A DNA stretch of 64,000 nt from Limnomonas spitsbergensis (GCA_037349105.1 JAYJMM010000114.1:2542001-2606000), one strand, 5' to 3'; positions 20,523 through 34,200 are shown, numbered from the stretch's first letter. The notes: a model not told the origin generated them from the letters alone. Made by a program: numbers and translations.

Positions 20523-21860
20523 TTAGAATTGTCTCATACCAAGTGCAACGGTGAGAGCTGTGCGCTGAAGCTCTGGACGAGCTGCAGGGGAATATGGGCA
20601 GTTTGGCACTCGGCACTTGTTTGGGGTCCAGCTCACCCAGAGTTGTATGCATGGGCTTCTAACCTCTGCTGGCACACAGATATAGATTTTAAAAAGCAAG
20701 TATAGGGTTAAGAGCCTCCTACGTGAGTCTGCTCTCTTTCAGTCTGGATCACTTGATCACATGCTTTGGGCCGGTGCCAACCGCAAGACATTGAACATGC
20801 AAGCAATCTTCCATGCAGAATGCATGGTACTGCTGTGCTGTTTCACTCTGACTTACGATTGTGAACCGTCTGCCTGGCCAGTGCATGGCTGATGTATACA
20901 TGTCCGTGCATGGGCTGACATGGCCTGCATGCATGGTGTATGTGAGTTTCTGTGGTTTTAACGTCTACGCTTCCACAGAACAGCCCTTGTTGAGGGCTAG
21001 GAACGATGTCTGTGTGGTGTTCGTGTGCATGAGGGAGTGACCGATCATTGCATCATTGGGTCATTGCATCATGATGTGTGTTTGTGTGTCTTTTGTGTGA
21101 GGGCGGCTGATCATACCATGGCATGAATGGTGTGTGAGTGTGTGTGTGTGTGCAGAGCGGCCAAGTTATGCAGCCTGAACCTGCATAAGTTCATCATAGC
21201 AGCGGGCTTCTCATAGCTGATCGTTTTCAGCCCCTGCTTCTTGGGTCCCTCAGTCCCTCTCTCTGATGACCACTGGTGGAGAGCAGGTTCCGGATGCTCT
21301 CACGTCAGTGTTTATTGTACCGTTCTGACCTTAGTTGCAGCATTTCAGGTGCAACTTGTGTCAGAATGGTACAATATGTTTCAATGGCACTGCAGCTCGT
21401 ACCAATCACCATTCTGACAACTTAGCTATAAGCTGGTCAAAGTGTGGCCGCCATCGACCCTGTTGTGGCCGCCCGGCTCCCCCTAGGGCAGGGGCCTGGC
21501 GGACTCTGAAATAGACACTAGTGCCAGGTTGTCAGGGGCCTACTGCCATTGGAGGCACTGTGCATGGGCAACCACATCATTGTGCCGCGTGTTGAGTTGG
21601 GCCTGACGGGGGAGGTGGCTGTCAGCCCTGAAGATATGTGAGCCTTGAGGGGGGGATGGCTGATTGGCCAACCAATGGCCATGCCAGGTCTTTCACACGG
21701 TCCCCACTGGCCCAACCCCCTCTTCCCCTATGCATGATTATTGCGAGGCTTTTGAGCCTGCAGCCCCTCACAACGCCCTGGGGCGCTCTTCCGAACCCTA
21801 CAAAAGGCGTAAGCTTCCAACAACCGCATGCCATCCCCCAAACCCCGGTTTTCTTAGGAG
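20523..21860. other. Gene-poor stretch
   Basis: GT microsatellites (TGTGTGTGTGTGTG) lie near 21140, and CATGCA-rich sequence near 20790-20940. A minus-strand GTAAGT donor-like site lies near 20855. I see nothing else that I can support. Confidence 0.4.
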
Positions 21861-22186
21861 GGCATGGACTTGATGGTGGGGCTGGCGACATGGAATCCAA
21901 CAGCCACATACAATCTCTCCTCCCCTGCTTTGCATGGGAGGACAAGGACTTGATGCCAGGAGCTGGTGATGCGGAATTCAATAGCCGCAACACATCTCCT
22001 CTCCCCTGATTTGCATAGGAGGACATGGATTTGATGCCAGGGGCCGGTGATGCGGAATCCAATAGCCGCAACACATCTCCCCTCCCCTGATTTGCATAGG
22101 AGGACATGGATTTGATGCTAGGGGCCGGTGATGCGGAATCCAATAGCCGCAACACATCTCCCCTCCCCTGATTTGCATAGGAGGAC
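21861..22186 (+). repeat. 81-bp minisatellite copying an acceptor and exon start
   Basis: Units start at 21861, 21940, 22021 and 22102 and run into the exon at 22181. Each carries TTTGCATAG|GAGGACATGG followed by TTGATGCCAGGGGCCGGTGA, i.e. the 3' splice site plus the first exon codons, including two ATGs. The oldest (leftmost) copies have diverged most. Confidence 0.88.
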
Positions 22187-22289
22187 ATGGATTTGATGCC
22201 AGGGGCCGGTGATGCCGAGGCAGACATGAACAGCTTGGAGCGGCCCTCCACCTCCTGCTCGCTGCCACCTCTGGGAAAGAGCTCCAAAG
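22181..22289 (+). CDS. Coiled-coil gene exon 1 (first visible)
   Basis: The acceptor is TTTGCATAG and the donor TCCAAAG|GTGAGA; it ends in phase 1. It encodes MDLMPGAGDAEADMNSLERP and a Ser/Pro-rich end. The ATG at 22187 is a possible start if the exon is otherwise 5' untranslated. Confidence 0.7.
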
Positions 22290-25200
22290 GTGAGATTTAG
22301 TTTCGCGGCCCGGTGCTTTTGAGGGGGAAAGCTCTGAAGGTAACGTAAAGTGTAAGGGCTCACCCAATCTGAGAGCTTTTGTGGGAAAAGGTGTGAAGGT
22401 ATCTTGTAGTTTTGACCTGGCCACAGGGGGTTTGTGGGTTGAAGCCCCAAAGGGTGGACCCTGACACTTTTGTTTTTGAAGTCGTAGCGGTTCCGTGGGG
22501 GCCAGGCAATATTTCCTCCCCCATGGCTCAGCATACATTCAGCTACGGTTCGGCTACCTACCGGTGTCCGGCCGGCGGCCTCTTGCATGGCTTGCCATGC
22601 TTCTGGGGCTGCCAGTCCTGGTCTGGTTCCAAATCCCAATGATGTAGCTGAATTGTAGCTGAACGACCTGCAGAAAACAGTGCTGTTTCCGCTCCTTTGC
22701 CAAGCCTAGAATCGACTAGTATCTCTGCAGGTTGGGGCATCGAGGCATCTGTGGGGGCTGTTGTCCTGTGCGCCACACGCGCAAGTAGGGCATGATGTAG
22801 CTGCATTGTAGCTGAATGCCATGTAAGGCTGCCATAAACTTCGTTGTTTTCCGCTCATTTGCTCAGCCTTGGATCTGCTGGGCTCCTTGCAAGCTGAGGC
22901 GTCCGTGGGTAATAGTCCGGTACGCCGCACTCGCAAGAAGAGCATGATGACGTATGGGGACAAGTCCATCATCCAGGCCAGCCTGGAGGTCAGCCACAGG
23001 GAGCAAGAGCTGGTAGGTAGGGGTGGGAAAGAGGGGGGGGGAGGGGGAGGGAAGGGAGGGGAGGAGGGGGAGGGGGAGGGAAGGGAGGGGAGGGGAGGGG
23101 ATGGGAAGGAGGGGAGGGAGGGAGGGGATGGGAGGGATGGGAGGGAGGGAGGGGAGGGGAAAGAGGGGGGGGGCAGGGGGAGAAGGGGAGGAGGTGAGGG
23201 GGAGAAGAAGGGGAGGAGGTGAGGGGGGGAAGGGGGGGGGGGGGGTGAGGGAGAGAAGGGGGGGAGGAGGTAAGGGAGAGGAGGGATGTAGGGGGGGGGG
23301 GGGGGGTACTGGTGAGTGTAGTGATGGGGAGCATGTAAGCGGAACGAGCAAGGGCAGGGTGCTGGAGGCTGGAGGCTGGAGCTGAAGGAGGATCTGTAGC
23401 CGAGGGGGATACATGGACTGGGTATCTCACTGTTCAAGGTTTGAGTGTGTTGAATACCCCCTTTGGCAGGTAGCTGGGCAGCCGCCACTGGGCCGATGGG
23501 GACCGTAACTTGGCCGGCCCGTGGCCGGTGGCTTAACCAGTAGGCACCTTGCTGCAGCAGGTTCTCCCGATGTGGCCTGTGGTGTGGCTGAATTGCAGAT
23601 GAAACTCGCTGATGTTAACAGTGCTTTGCCCCTGACCCATCTTCAGACCTTGTCCAAGGAGAACCACCGTGGCCTGGGCAAAGGGCTGATGGAGCTATGG
23701 GTTAACCAGGTGTGTGACGCTGGCTGGTGTGACAAGTGTGGTAAGTATGAACCACGTTGGCCTGGGCAAAGGGCTGATGGAGCTCTGGGTCAACCAGGTG
23801 CGTGAGGCTGGCTGGTGTGACAAGTGTGATAAGTATGAACAACAATGGCCTGGGCAAAGAACTGATGGAGCTCTGGGTCAATCAGGTGCGTGAGGCTGGC
23901 TGGTGTGACAAGTGTGATAAGTATGAACCACGTTGGCCTGGGAAATGGGCTGATGGAGCTCTGGGTCAACCAGGTGCATGGATGTGATGGTGGCTGGTGT
24001 GATGAGTGTGAACAGGGTGTGAGGGTCAAGGTGGCTGTGTAACGAGTGTGGAATATGTGTGTGTGTGTGAACAGGGCTGTTGTGATGAGTGTGATGGGTG
24101 TGACACATGTGCGAGGTTGGCTGGTATGCTGTGTATGACGTGTTTGAACCAGGCGTGTGAGGGTGTGCCTCACGTTCACACTCTTACCTCAAGTGCACAC
24201 CCTCATAGCGCGTTCACACCCTGGCAGGCACCCTTGAACTGCTCTCCAGTGACACCCAGTGACAGCATCGAGCTGCTCACATCCACACCCTTGCCTCACG
24301 TCCACACTTTTACCTCACGCCCTGCCTGGAAGGTCCTGGACCCGCTCTCCAGCGACCCAAGTGGCCGCACCGAGCCGCTCCACATGGACTCTGCGCTCAT
24401 GCGGGGCCTAACCTCGTACGGCCTGACGCGAAGGGAGCTCAAGGGAGCAGGCCTGTCCGACGATGCCGTGGACAGGCTGTACCGCGGGCTGTACGTGTAC
24501 ACTATTGGCTTCTTTGACATCATGCAGGTGGGAGAGTTCAACCTGAACTTCACACCCACGCACCTCAAAGGCGCTATCTGTCTCGCTTTCTGAGAGGGCA
24601 TGAGGGGAGCTGGTGGTGGTGGGGGGCACGTACTGGCCTTGTAACGCACAAGTATCACTTGTACCGGTGGCTGTTCCTACCTAAGGTGGCGATGATAAGA
24701 TTTGCATTCTTTGCAATGAATGTTTGTGGCCATCCCTGGAGGGCACAAGGCACCGCAGCATCCTGGATTCATTTTTAGTTCTAGTATCTGTTTTTATTGT
24801 AGTAATAAGTATCCTATGTGAGGAGAGTGTCCCCTCCACTCTGACAGGAGATGCTGGTGCACTCAATGTATTGCTAACCTGTTTTTCCCGATTCAAAATA
24901 AAACAACGTTCACATCATGAGTGTGTCCCTTCCCCTCTGACAGCAGACCCTAGTGCATCCCCTCAGACAGCAGACCCTAGTGCATCCCCTCTGACAGCAG
25001 ACCCTAGTGCATCCCCTCTGACAACAGACCCTAGTGCATTCCCTCTGACAGCAGACCCTAGTGCATCCCCTCTGACAGCAGACCCTAGTGCATCCCCTCT
25101 GACAGCAGACCCTAGTGCATCCCCTCTGACAGCAGACCCTAGTGCATCCCCTCTGACAGCAGACCCTAGTGCATCCCCTCTGACAGCAGACCCTAGTGCA

Positions 25201-28200
25201 GACGCTATAATTGACGGATTGCGGGATCCTTCATGCGTACCATACCGGTACCTCGTATTGTGATCAAGCATGGAAGTATATACATATATAATATAAGCAT
25301 CCCCCCTCCTCCCCCTGCCGACAGGAGATCCTGGTGCACAGCGAGTTCCGAGTTGAAATTCTGTCCAACGTGTGGCGCGCCTTCCTGGCCATCTCCGAGT
25401 CAGCCCTCAAGGTACAGAAACTAATAGCTGAATAGGACAATCTGGCTGGGACAAGGCGCTGCTGGATCTTTAGGGTCAGCTGTCAGGGTGCGCAAATAGA
25501 GAATGAATGGAAATGCCCTGCCAAGGAGCATTGACGGTATCGGATCTTTGAGCCAGCCCTCAAGGAGCCTATATGACTAATTAAATAATATGCCTCGAGG
25601 CAATGTCTTAATTGTGTGTTCGTTGAGCATTCCCTCGAGCACATAACGAAACAGCTATCATGTCTTTCTCTTTTTAGGGACCTCCGCCCGGGTACGCCTC
25701 AGAGGACCTCAAAACACCAGTACGCCTCCAATCTGCCACATCTGCTGATTTCCATCAAAAATGCTCCTGCTGCTCCTTCTCCTGATGCTGCTTCTCCTGC
25801 TGCTGCTTTCACCGATACCTGATACCTGAGCTTTTAAAATCCAAACCCCGAACTCTAACCCCTACAGGTTGTGTTAATCAGCGAATACCTGCAGCTCTAC
25901 CAGACATACCTGCCGCTGTACCAGACATACCTGCAGCTGTACCCAGTGACGCACATTTCATATTTAGGGATTATTTAAAATTTCGCCCTGGTGTGGAAAA
26001 GTGTGAAATTTATGGGGAAAGTGTGAGGGCCGAGGCGAAGCCGAGGTGGGGGGGTGCGGGGGGGCGCCCGAGCCCCCCCGCCTGGGGGTCCGGGGGGCAC
26101 CCCCCGGTGGGGGTCTGGGGGCGAAATACTGATGAGAATAAGCATTAGATTCTTCATTGAAAATTGCTCAATTTCATAACGTGTCTGAGATTCTGAGGAT
26201 TCGAAGGTTCAGCTCAGAGCAAGACCTCAGTGCTTGAGCATGGGATTTATTGTAATTTGGGGCAATTCATCACATGAAATATATGAAAAGCCAGTCAAAC
26301 TCGAGTGCCTGTACCAGACATTCCTAGTTGCCTCCAGTTTCAAAATGCAAACATTTTACTCCACCTCCTACAGGTTGCGTTCAAGAGCGAGTACCTGCAG
26401 CTTTTCCAGGCGCAGCAGGTGACGGCTTCGGAGCTGTTGGTGGCCAAGGAGGCACTAGCGGAGGCCAAGCTCGACTCGTACAACACGGAGAAGGCGCTGG
26501 CGTGGCTGACATCTGCGCATGCGGAGGAGCGGGCGTTAAGGGTCAGCATACGGTTGCAGATGGAGGAGCTGCAGGTGGGGGTTGCGGGGTGGGCTTAGGG
26601 GGGGGGGGGGAGTGGTGGGGGAAGTGGTGGGGGTAGTGGGGTGGGGTGGGGGCTGCAGGGTGGGGGTAGTGGGGTGGGGTGGGGGCTGCAGGGTGGGGTG
26701 GGGGGTGGGGGTAGTGGTGGGGGTGGTGGGGTGGGGAAGCTGAGTGGGAGCTTTAGGAATGTGCATTGTGGGGACAGCACCTCGTTGCAGATAGAGTAGC
26801 TGCAGTTGAGCTTTGCGGTGTGGGGAAGCTGTGGGGTGGGGAAGCTGAGTGGAAGTTGTGGGAAGCTGCGTTGTGGGGATGCATTCTGGTAATGGTGGGA
26901 GGGCTGGCAGGTGGGCGGGCGGGCGGCTGTTATTTATCCATACTCCCTGGGCTGAGATGAAGCTGAATTGTGACTGCAGTGCGCGCTGATAGATGCAGAG
27001 GCATGCACCCGGGTACAGGACAGCGAGGGAGCTTGGTTTTCAAGGCGCTGAGGATGCATCGCTGTCTTTCTAATTTCAGTGTGCTTCACCTGCCCCCCCT
27101 CACTCCTCAGCTACATCATGCGGTCTAGGGCCTGGGTGGGGGTGGGGGGTCTGGTGCAGGATGTGAGTGAGCCCTGCCCACGGGCCTTGTGCTGGTCAAA
27201 CGGGCAGTCCCTATCCTCCCCTGCGCTAGCCATCCAGCGGTCTGCCCAAGGTGGTGAGGACTGCAGTGAACACCAGCTGCTCCAGCCCTCCAGTGCCACA
27301 CCTTTCTTCTCCATTTCTTCTCCATTTCTTCTCCATTTCTTCTCCCCAAGGCCACATTGTTTTCCCATTTCTTTTCCCACTCGCTGTGTTGCTCTATCTG
27401 GTTATGCTGGGGTTCACAGCATGCTATCGAAAAGGAAAGCCGACAAGCTTTCCTATCCCCCCCTGCTCCTGGTTTTTGCGGCGAGTGGTTTTTGTGTTTC
27501 AGGTTGAGGAATTATTTAAAAGCCTGAGGTGTGGAAAAGTGTGGGGGCGCGGTGGAGCCGCGCAGCCCCCATCCCCCTCTGCCTGGGGGTCTTGGGGCCA
27601 GCGGCTCCCGGTGGGGGTTTGGAGGAGAAGCCCCAAAGGTTCAGAAACAGTGTGTGGCATATACCGGAGATTCTTGCCCCACATCTGTAGCAATTTAGTT
27701 ATAGTCCAGGCAGCTCCTCCGCAGCAGCAAATAGACATGTTATATTTTCGGCCAGGCAATTTTCCTCTATTTCTCCTGAACTCATTTTTTGCCTCGTTTA
27801 TGGCCCGGGGGCCATTTTAGGCCTAAATTAAAAACACTGCTTACGGCCCTGCATGGTGTTCGGCTCCACCGTTTTGTTTTGCACCTCAGTGCCTTTGCCA
27901 AAGGCTCCCCGCACCTCAGTGCCTTTGCCAAAGGCTCCTCACACCTCAGTGCCTTTGCCAAAGGCTCCCCGCACCTCAGTGCCTTTGCCAAAGGCTCCCC
28001 GCACCTCAGTGCCTTTGCCGAAGGCTCCTCGCACCTCAGTGCCTTTGCCAAAGGCTCCCCGCACCTCAGTGCCTTTGCCAAAGGCTCCCCGCACCTCAGT
28101 GCCTTTGCCAAAGGCTCCCCGCACCTCAGTGCCTTTGCCAAAGGCTCCCCGCACCTCAGTGCCTTTGCCAAAGGCTCCCCGCACCTCAGTGCCTTTGCCA

Positions 28201-31200
28201 AAGGCTTCCCGCACCTCAGTGCCTTTGCCAAAGGCTCCCCGCACCTCAGTGCCTTTGCCAAAGGCTCCCCGCACCTCAGTGCCTTTTTCCAAAGGCTCCC
28301 CGCACCTCAGTGCCTTTGTCAAAGGCTCCCCGCACCTCAGAGCCTTTGCCCTCCTACAAAAAGTGGCAGACAGGCCCCCCGCACCTCAGTGCCTTTGCCC
28401 TCCTACAAAAACTGGCATACAGGCTCCCCTCACCTCAGTATAGGGTTAAGGGTTTCGGATTTTTCGAACCCTAAATGCTTTGCCCTAAACGCTTAACGCC
28501 GACGTGCTGTTTGTGAGTGCCTTCCCCATGCCCCACCTCATGGCAAAGCATGCTCATGGACCTGTGGCAGCTAGCTTTCTCCCTTTCTGCTTGCAGCCCC
28601 CCCCCCCCCCCCCCCCCCCCCCTGCCTTACGTGTTGATATTGAATTGCTAATTTGCACCTCCTCATCACAGAGCGTGTTGGACCTGGAGCAGCTCGCTTA
28701 ATTCCTTTCTGGGCGTGGGTTCACCCCCCTCCCGTTTATGTGTTGAGATTAAAACCCTCTGATGTGCCCCTCCTCATGACAGAGCATGCTTCATCTGGAG
28801 CCACTCGCTTTCTTCCACCACCCTCTCTGGGAGTGGGCCCTTCCTTGCTGATATTCGAATCTCCTGACATACCCCTCCTTTCACAGAGCATGCTGGATCT
28901 GGAGCAGCTCTCTCCTTTCTCCCTTTCTGCCCGTGGTCCCCCCCCCCTTTGCTTGCTGATATTCGAATCTCCTGACATACCCCTCCTCGTCACAGAGTAT
29001 GCTGGATTTGGAGCAGCTCTCTTCTTTCTCCCTTTCTGCCCGTGGTCCCCCCCCCCTTTGCTTGCTGATATTCGAATCTCCTGACATGCGCCTCCTCGTC
29101 ACAGAGCATGCTGGATTTGGAGCAGCTCTCTCCTTCCTGCCCGCGGTCCCCCCCTCCTTAATGTGTTGATATTAGAATCTCCTGACATGCGCCTCCTCGT
29201 CACAGGGCATGCTGGATCTGGAGCAGCGTGCGCACCAGGCCGCCATTGAGGCGTACATCAAGGCCGTGGACACCATGGGGCGCATGGAGGTGAGGGAGAG
29301 GCACTTCAAATGGAGCGCTTGGGGCAAATTTGCGTAGCCATTAGCTGCGCAAATTTGAGCCGAGTGCGTACTGGGGAATCAGAGCTCGAGTATCTGCTGA
29401 GGATCCATGAAAATCAGTGTTATGGAAGTATGAAGACAGCGGTTTCAGCAAAGTGGATGAAATAAGAGGTTTCCTCTGGTGACTCAGCTCGTGCATGTGA
29501 CGGCCCACGCTGCAATGGTGGGTTCCTCCTTTATCCCTTTCTTATCCGATGCCTTTCCTGGTCAAGCTGTTTGGGCGGCTGCGTGGCCATGGCATGAGAC
29601 ACCCATGCAGGCGAGCACACGAGCGTTGTTTTGATTGTACGCCAGACCACCTTTGGGTGGCTGCCAGCCTGGCCCGTGCTGGGCTGATGGGTTGGGAACT
29701 TTGACCAGCTGGCAGCCCAGGCAGCGGGGCTTGCTTCATCACATCCACCCTGTGTGCCGCAGGCTTTGTGACGGAGCTGCATTATGGCTCAATTATTATT
29801 ATTATGAAGCAAGCATTGTCGCACGCTCTACCTGACATGGAGCGTGCTTTCTTGAAGGGTTTTAACTTCAAAAACAGGACCACTAGTGGTATTTGATTTT
29901 TTTGGCGTGCCTGCATCTTTTTTATATCTTTTCCCCGATATCAGCCTCGCCTGACAGGAGGCTGTTGGCTTCCCATCTTGTCCAGAATGCATCCCCAGCG
30001 CAGAGAGGGAGCCCTGATGTCTGAGCCCTGCACCCAGTACCCTGAACCCTGAACCCTGAACCCAGGATTTGTACAGTGCGCAGCGCGTCTGCCCTGATTC
30101 TCAAACCCTCAACCCTTACCCCTGTCGATCCTTCCCTAGGTGGAAGGTGTTGCCCGTAACGGCAAGCTGCTGGAGAGTGCTCTGGCCCAGGCGGACGTCA
30201 TCCAGCAGAGGGATGCGTACAAGGCCCAGCTGGACCACATCGAGGAGCGGTGAGAAACGCAGGGGAAAGAATGTGACTGAAGCCTGTGTCTCATGTGCAG
30301 GCCCGACGTAACATGCATGGGTTGATGTCCAGCAGAGGGATATGTGCACCAGGCACAGCTGGACAAACATGAGGCGAGTTGGAATATCATTATACGAAGC
30401 AGTGGCCCTACGTGAAGGATTCGGCAGCGGTTCTAGGTGAGGCATGAGGCAGCAGCCCTGATGTTTCTCGTAGGAGGGGTGAGAACATTAGGTGGCAGCT
30501 CAAACATTTCGTTCTGCAAGGTGAAAACATTAGGAAGCTGCTATAATATTGCACTTGAGTACAGTGAGAACATGCGGTTGCAGCCCTAATGTTTCTTGTG
30601 GGAGAGGTGAGAACATTAGGAAGCAATTTTTAAAATATTTCACCCAGGTACGGTGAGAACATGCGGTTGCATCCCTGATGTTTCTCGTAGGAGGGGTGAG
30701 AACAGGTACGGTGAGAACACAAGGTTGCATCCCTGATATTCCACATCTCTTCTCTTATGGAGATGTGAATTATCAAGGCTGGGTACATTCAGCCGGGCTG
30801 GGTGTGTTCAGGGCGTCAGGAGCGGGTATGAGGGGGTGTTGTGGAGAGACATCGTGGAGACGTGATGTGAGGGCCGCTGCCAGGATGAGTGTGCAGTGTT
30901 TCAGGAGTAGGTGTATGAGGGGGTATTGTGGGGAGTTCTGGTGGAAACTGGAGAGGTGATGTGAGGGCCGTCACCAGGGTATGTGTTAAAGGTCTCAGGA
31001 GTAGGTGTAGGACGGGGTGTGGCCGATGTAGTGGGTGTGTTGAAGGTTATAGGTTTTGAGTGAATGTGCTAGTGCTATGTACCGGGGGACAACGCTCCTT
31101 TTATCCAGAGTTGGCATCCTAAGGAATACAAGTATGGGAAAGTCATGACATCCAGCAGAGGGACGCGCACCCTAGAAGCCTCGATCGCTGTAAACCGCTG

Positions 31201-34200
31201 GTTAAAAATCGCTGCATCCTTACCGGTGAAAGGTCAATCCGATCTACTCTCGCCAACCCTACGCCCATCACCCCTTTCTAACCCTATGCCCTAAGCATCC
31301 TTACCCCGAAGCATAAGGGTGCTCTAATGTCTTTGACGCCATGGTGAGGAGGCGTTCCAGGTCCAAACCTCCACCACTCCAAACAAGCGATCATGAACAC
31401 TCGCTGAACAACTCGGCCCTTGACCGACCTATGACCAACTTTTGACTGCGCTTTGACCAACCTTTGACCGGCGTTTTAACGACCGTTGGCGGACCTTTGA
31501 CCGATCTTTGACGGACCTTTGACCGACCTTTGACCGACCTTTTGACGGACCTTTGCCCTGCCCAGATGCTCCAACGTGTTTCACACCATGGAGGAGGCCT
31601 TCCAGGCCCTGCTGCTGGAGGAGTCGCTGACCTTGACTGAGGAGCTGAGGCAGGGCGCTCAAGAGGCTGGCTTCGACGGCATCCGCGGAAAGGCCGAGGC
31701 CGTCAAGCACCTCACCACGCAGCTCCACAGAAAGTACTTGGTGCAGGTGGGCTGGTTCATCTGTAGGCATCTGGTCCGAACTGAGACCTGCGCACAACCA
31801 TAGTGCGTCCGAGGACAGGTCGAGGCTGTCAAGCACCTCATCACGCAGCACCCCAGCAAGGACTTGGTGCAGATGGGCTGCTCAATCTGTAGGTGCCCCG
31901 TCCATGCACTTAAGTTTACCGTAGGTCAGACCTACGGTTAGCCATAGTGCATGGACAGGACCTGTGGGACGGCTGTCAAGCACCTCAACACGCAGCTTCA
32001 TAGTCGGTTAATTTGTGTGCTTCAGTTGGGGATTTTTTTATTTTGGCAAGCCCTTGCCTAAACGCCTAAACCCAGAGTCTCACAATGGGCGGTCAAAGTC
32101 CGGCAGGACGTATTTTGTACTGCAGCGCGCAAGCATCTCAGCGTGTGATTAGTGTAGGTCTGTCAGGACGTGTGCCCCCCCTTCTGACTCCCTGTTAATT
32201 AATGATCAGTGTATGGTGCGTGTCAGTTAGGGCGTGTTCCTTGTTTTGCCGCCCCCCCCCATATAAACCCGAACGCTGGTCAGTCAGGAGTTAGGACTTT
32301 TCATAGCTCGAGTCCATGTCTTCAGTACGCACACTGGTGGGTTTTGGAGGTGGGTCCTCTTCCTCTTTTTGATTTACTTACCGCTGTGCGTCTCCCTGCC
32401 TTCTGTGACCCCCTCCCCCCCCTCCGCCCTGCTGTGACACCTGCCTGCTGTGACCCCCCCCCCATCCCGCCCTGCTGTGACTCCCCCCCATGCCCTGCTG
32501 TGACCCCCCCCCCCTCCGCCGCCCTGCTGAGCAGACCAAGGACCTGAGAGACACCTCTCAAAACCTGTTTGACACGCGCGACGAGCAGCGCAACACACGC
32601 GTCACACTGCAGCTTTCTAGAGAGGTGAGAGCGGTTCCAGGGGGGGGAGGGGGGACGGGTGGCTCCGGAGGCATGTCAATGTGTGCGACCAACAGCCCAG
32701 AATACGAGTCAAGCTTCAGCTTTCGAAAGAGGCGTGTTCAGGGTTCAGGTCAGGGGAGGGGGGAGGGTGGTTCTGGAGCCTGTTGATGCGTGGTACAAAC
32801 AGTCCAGCACAAGTGTCACGCTACAGCTTTCGACAGAGATGAGAGAGGAGGTGAATGGTTTGGGTTTCAGACCTAGGGTTCATGTCTAGAGGGGTTTAGG
32901 GTTTAGGGTCCATGTCCTGTATAAACAAGGAGGACGTTTCAAATCATCGTTTATTGGCCGACCACTCACCATCCACTCACCATGCACTCACCATCCACTC
33001 ACTATCACTCACCATCACTCACCGTCCACTCACCATCCCTTCACTCCTATATTGCAACCCAGTGCACACATGGAACTGAGAACTGAGTACCCCCTCGACT
33101 CGCATCCAGAAAAACGAGGAGGATGCGTCACGCATCGCCGAGTTGGAGGCAGGCCTCGCGGTCGCCACGGCGCGGGGAGACCGACTGCAAGAGGAGCTGA
33201 ACTCAACGACCGCCACCCTCGAGGACACGGAGCAGTGCGTGGGGGAGAGGGGGAGGGAGGCGTGTCATCTGGAGGGGGGCGGGTCTCAAGGCTTTTTCGC
33301 AAAACCTTTAGTATGATGATGTAAGTAGGAGTGCATTGCCTGGTCCAGGTTGAGGAGTTCAGGGGTTGATGAAGGGGAACCCTTGGTTTAGGGGGGAGGG
33401 TTTAGGGGGAGAAGGACGGGTTCGGTGCGTTACTGCACTGCCATGGCCTGCTTGCTTCTGTGATATATGGCCATGTGGGGGGTGACAGAAATGGCGGTGT
33501 AGTGCTGCTGGTTTGGTGTCTAAATGCTGCCAGCGTGTTGTATGTTTATATACATGTATGTATGTGCATGTGTGTGTGATCACGGTAAGGGTAGTGTGCC
33601 TCCCAACCTCAACTATGTGTGCTCACGTGAAGGCATGTGTATGCATGTGCTCAAAGTAAACTGGAGCATAAAAACTTGGTCCCCCTCGTCTGTCCCATAT
33701 GCTGTGAATACCATACGCTCATAATTAGGTATGTAAATATTAGGGTTCAAGTTTCCTCTCATTCCCCTGTTGGTGTTCATCCTCCTCTCATCCTCCCCTC
33801 ATATTCCTCTTGTATTCCCCTCATATTCCCCTGTGAATGTAAGGGTTCGTATACCCTTTCCCCCTCCCTCTCCCTGCACATGCCTCCCTGACCTGCAGCC
33901 GCCGGATCGCCATCCAAGCGGAGGCGGAGCGGCTGCGGATGTATGGAGACGGCATCGAAGGCACCCTCGGGACAGTTTCTAAGGAGCGGGACGGCCTCAG
34001 GGTGGGTACAGGCAGATAGCGCCAGTGTTTAGGGTCAAGTGCGCAGCTTTGGCAAGCTGCTGGGCCTTAACCCTCGGGACAGTTTACTTAAGGTACGGAG
34101 AAGGTACGGTGAATGTAGGGTGCAGGTACGGTGAAGGTGTGGTGAACATCAGTCAATCATTCACTTTGGGACATGGGTTCAGTTGACCTCCCGCTGATCA

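Noticed and set aside
22706..23488. Proline-rich minus-strand frames of up to 260 codons
   Set aside because: They are the complement of the G-rich tract and overlap plus-strand exon 2.
27782..28496. Long repetitive open frames on both strands
   Set aside because: They come from a 30-bp minisatellite without stops. Simultaneous openness on both strands and lack of splice context argue against genes.
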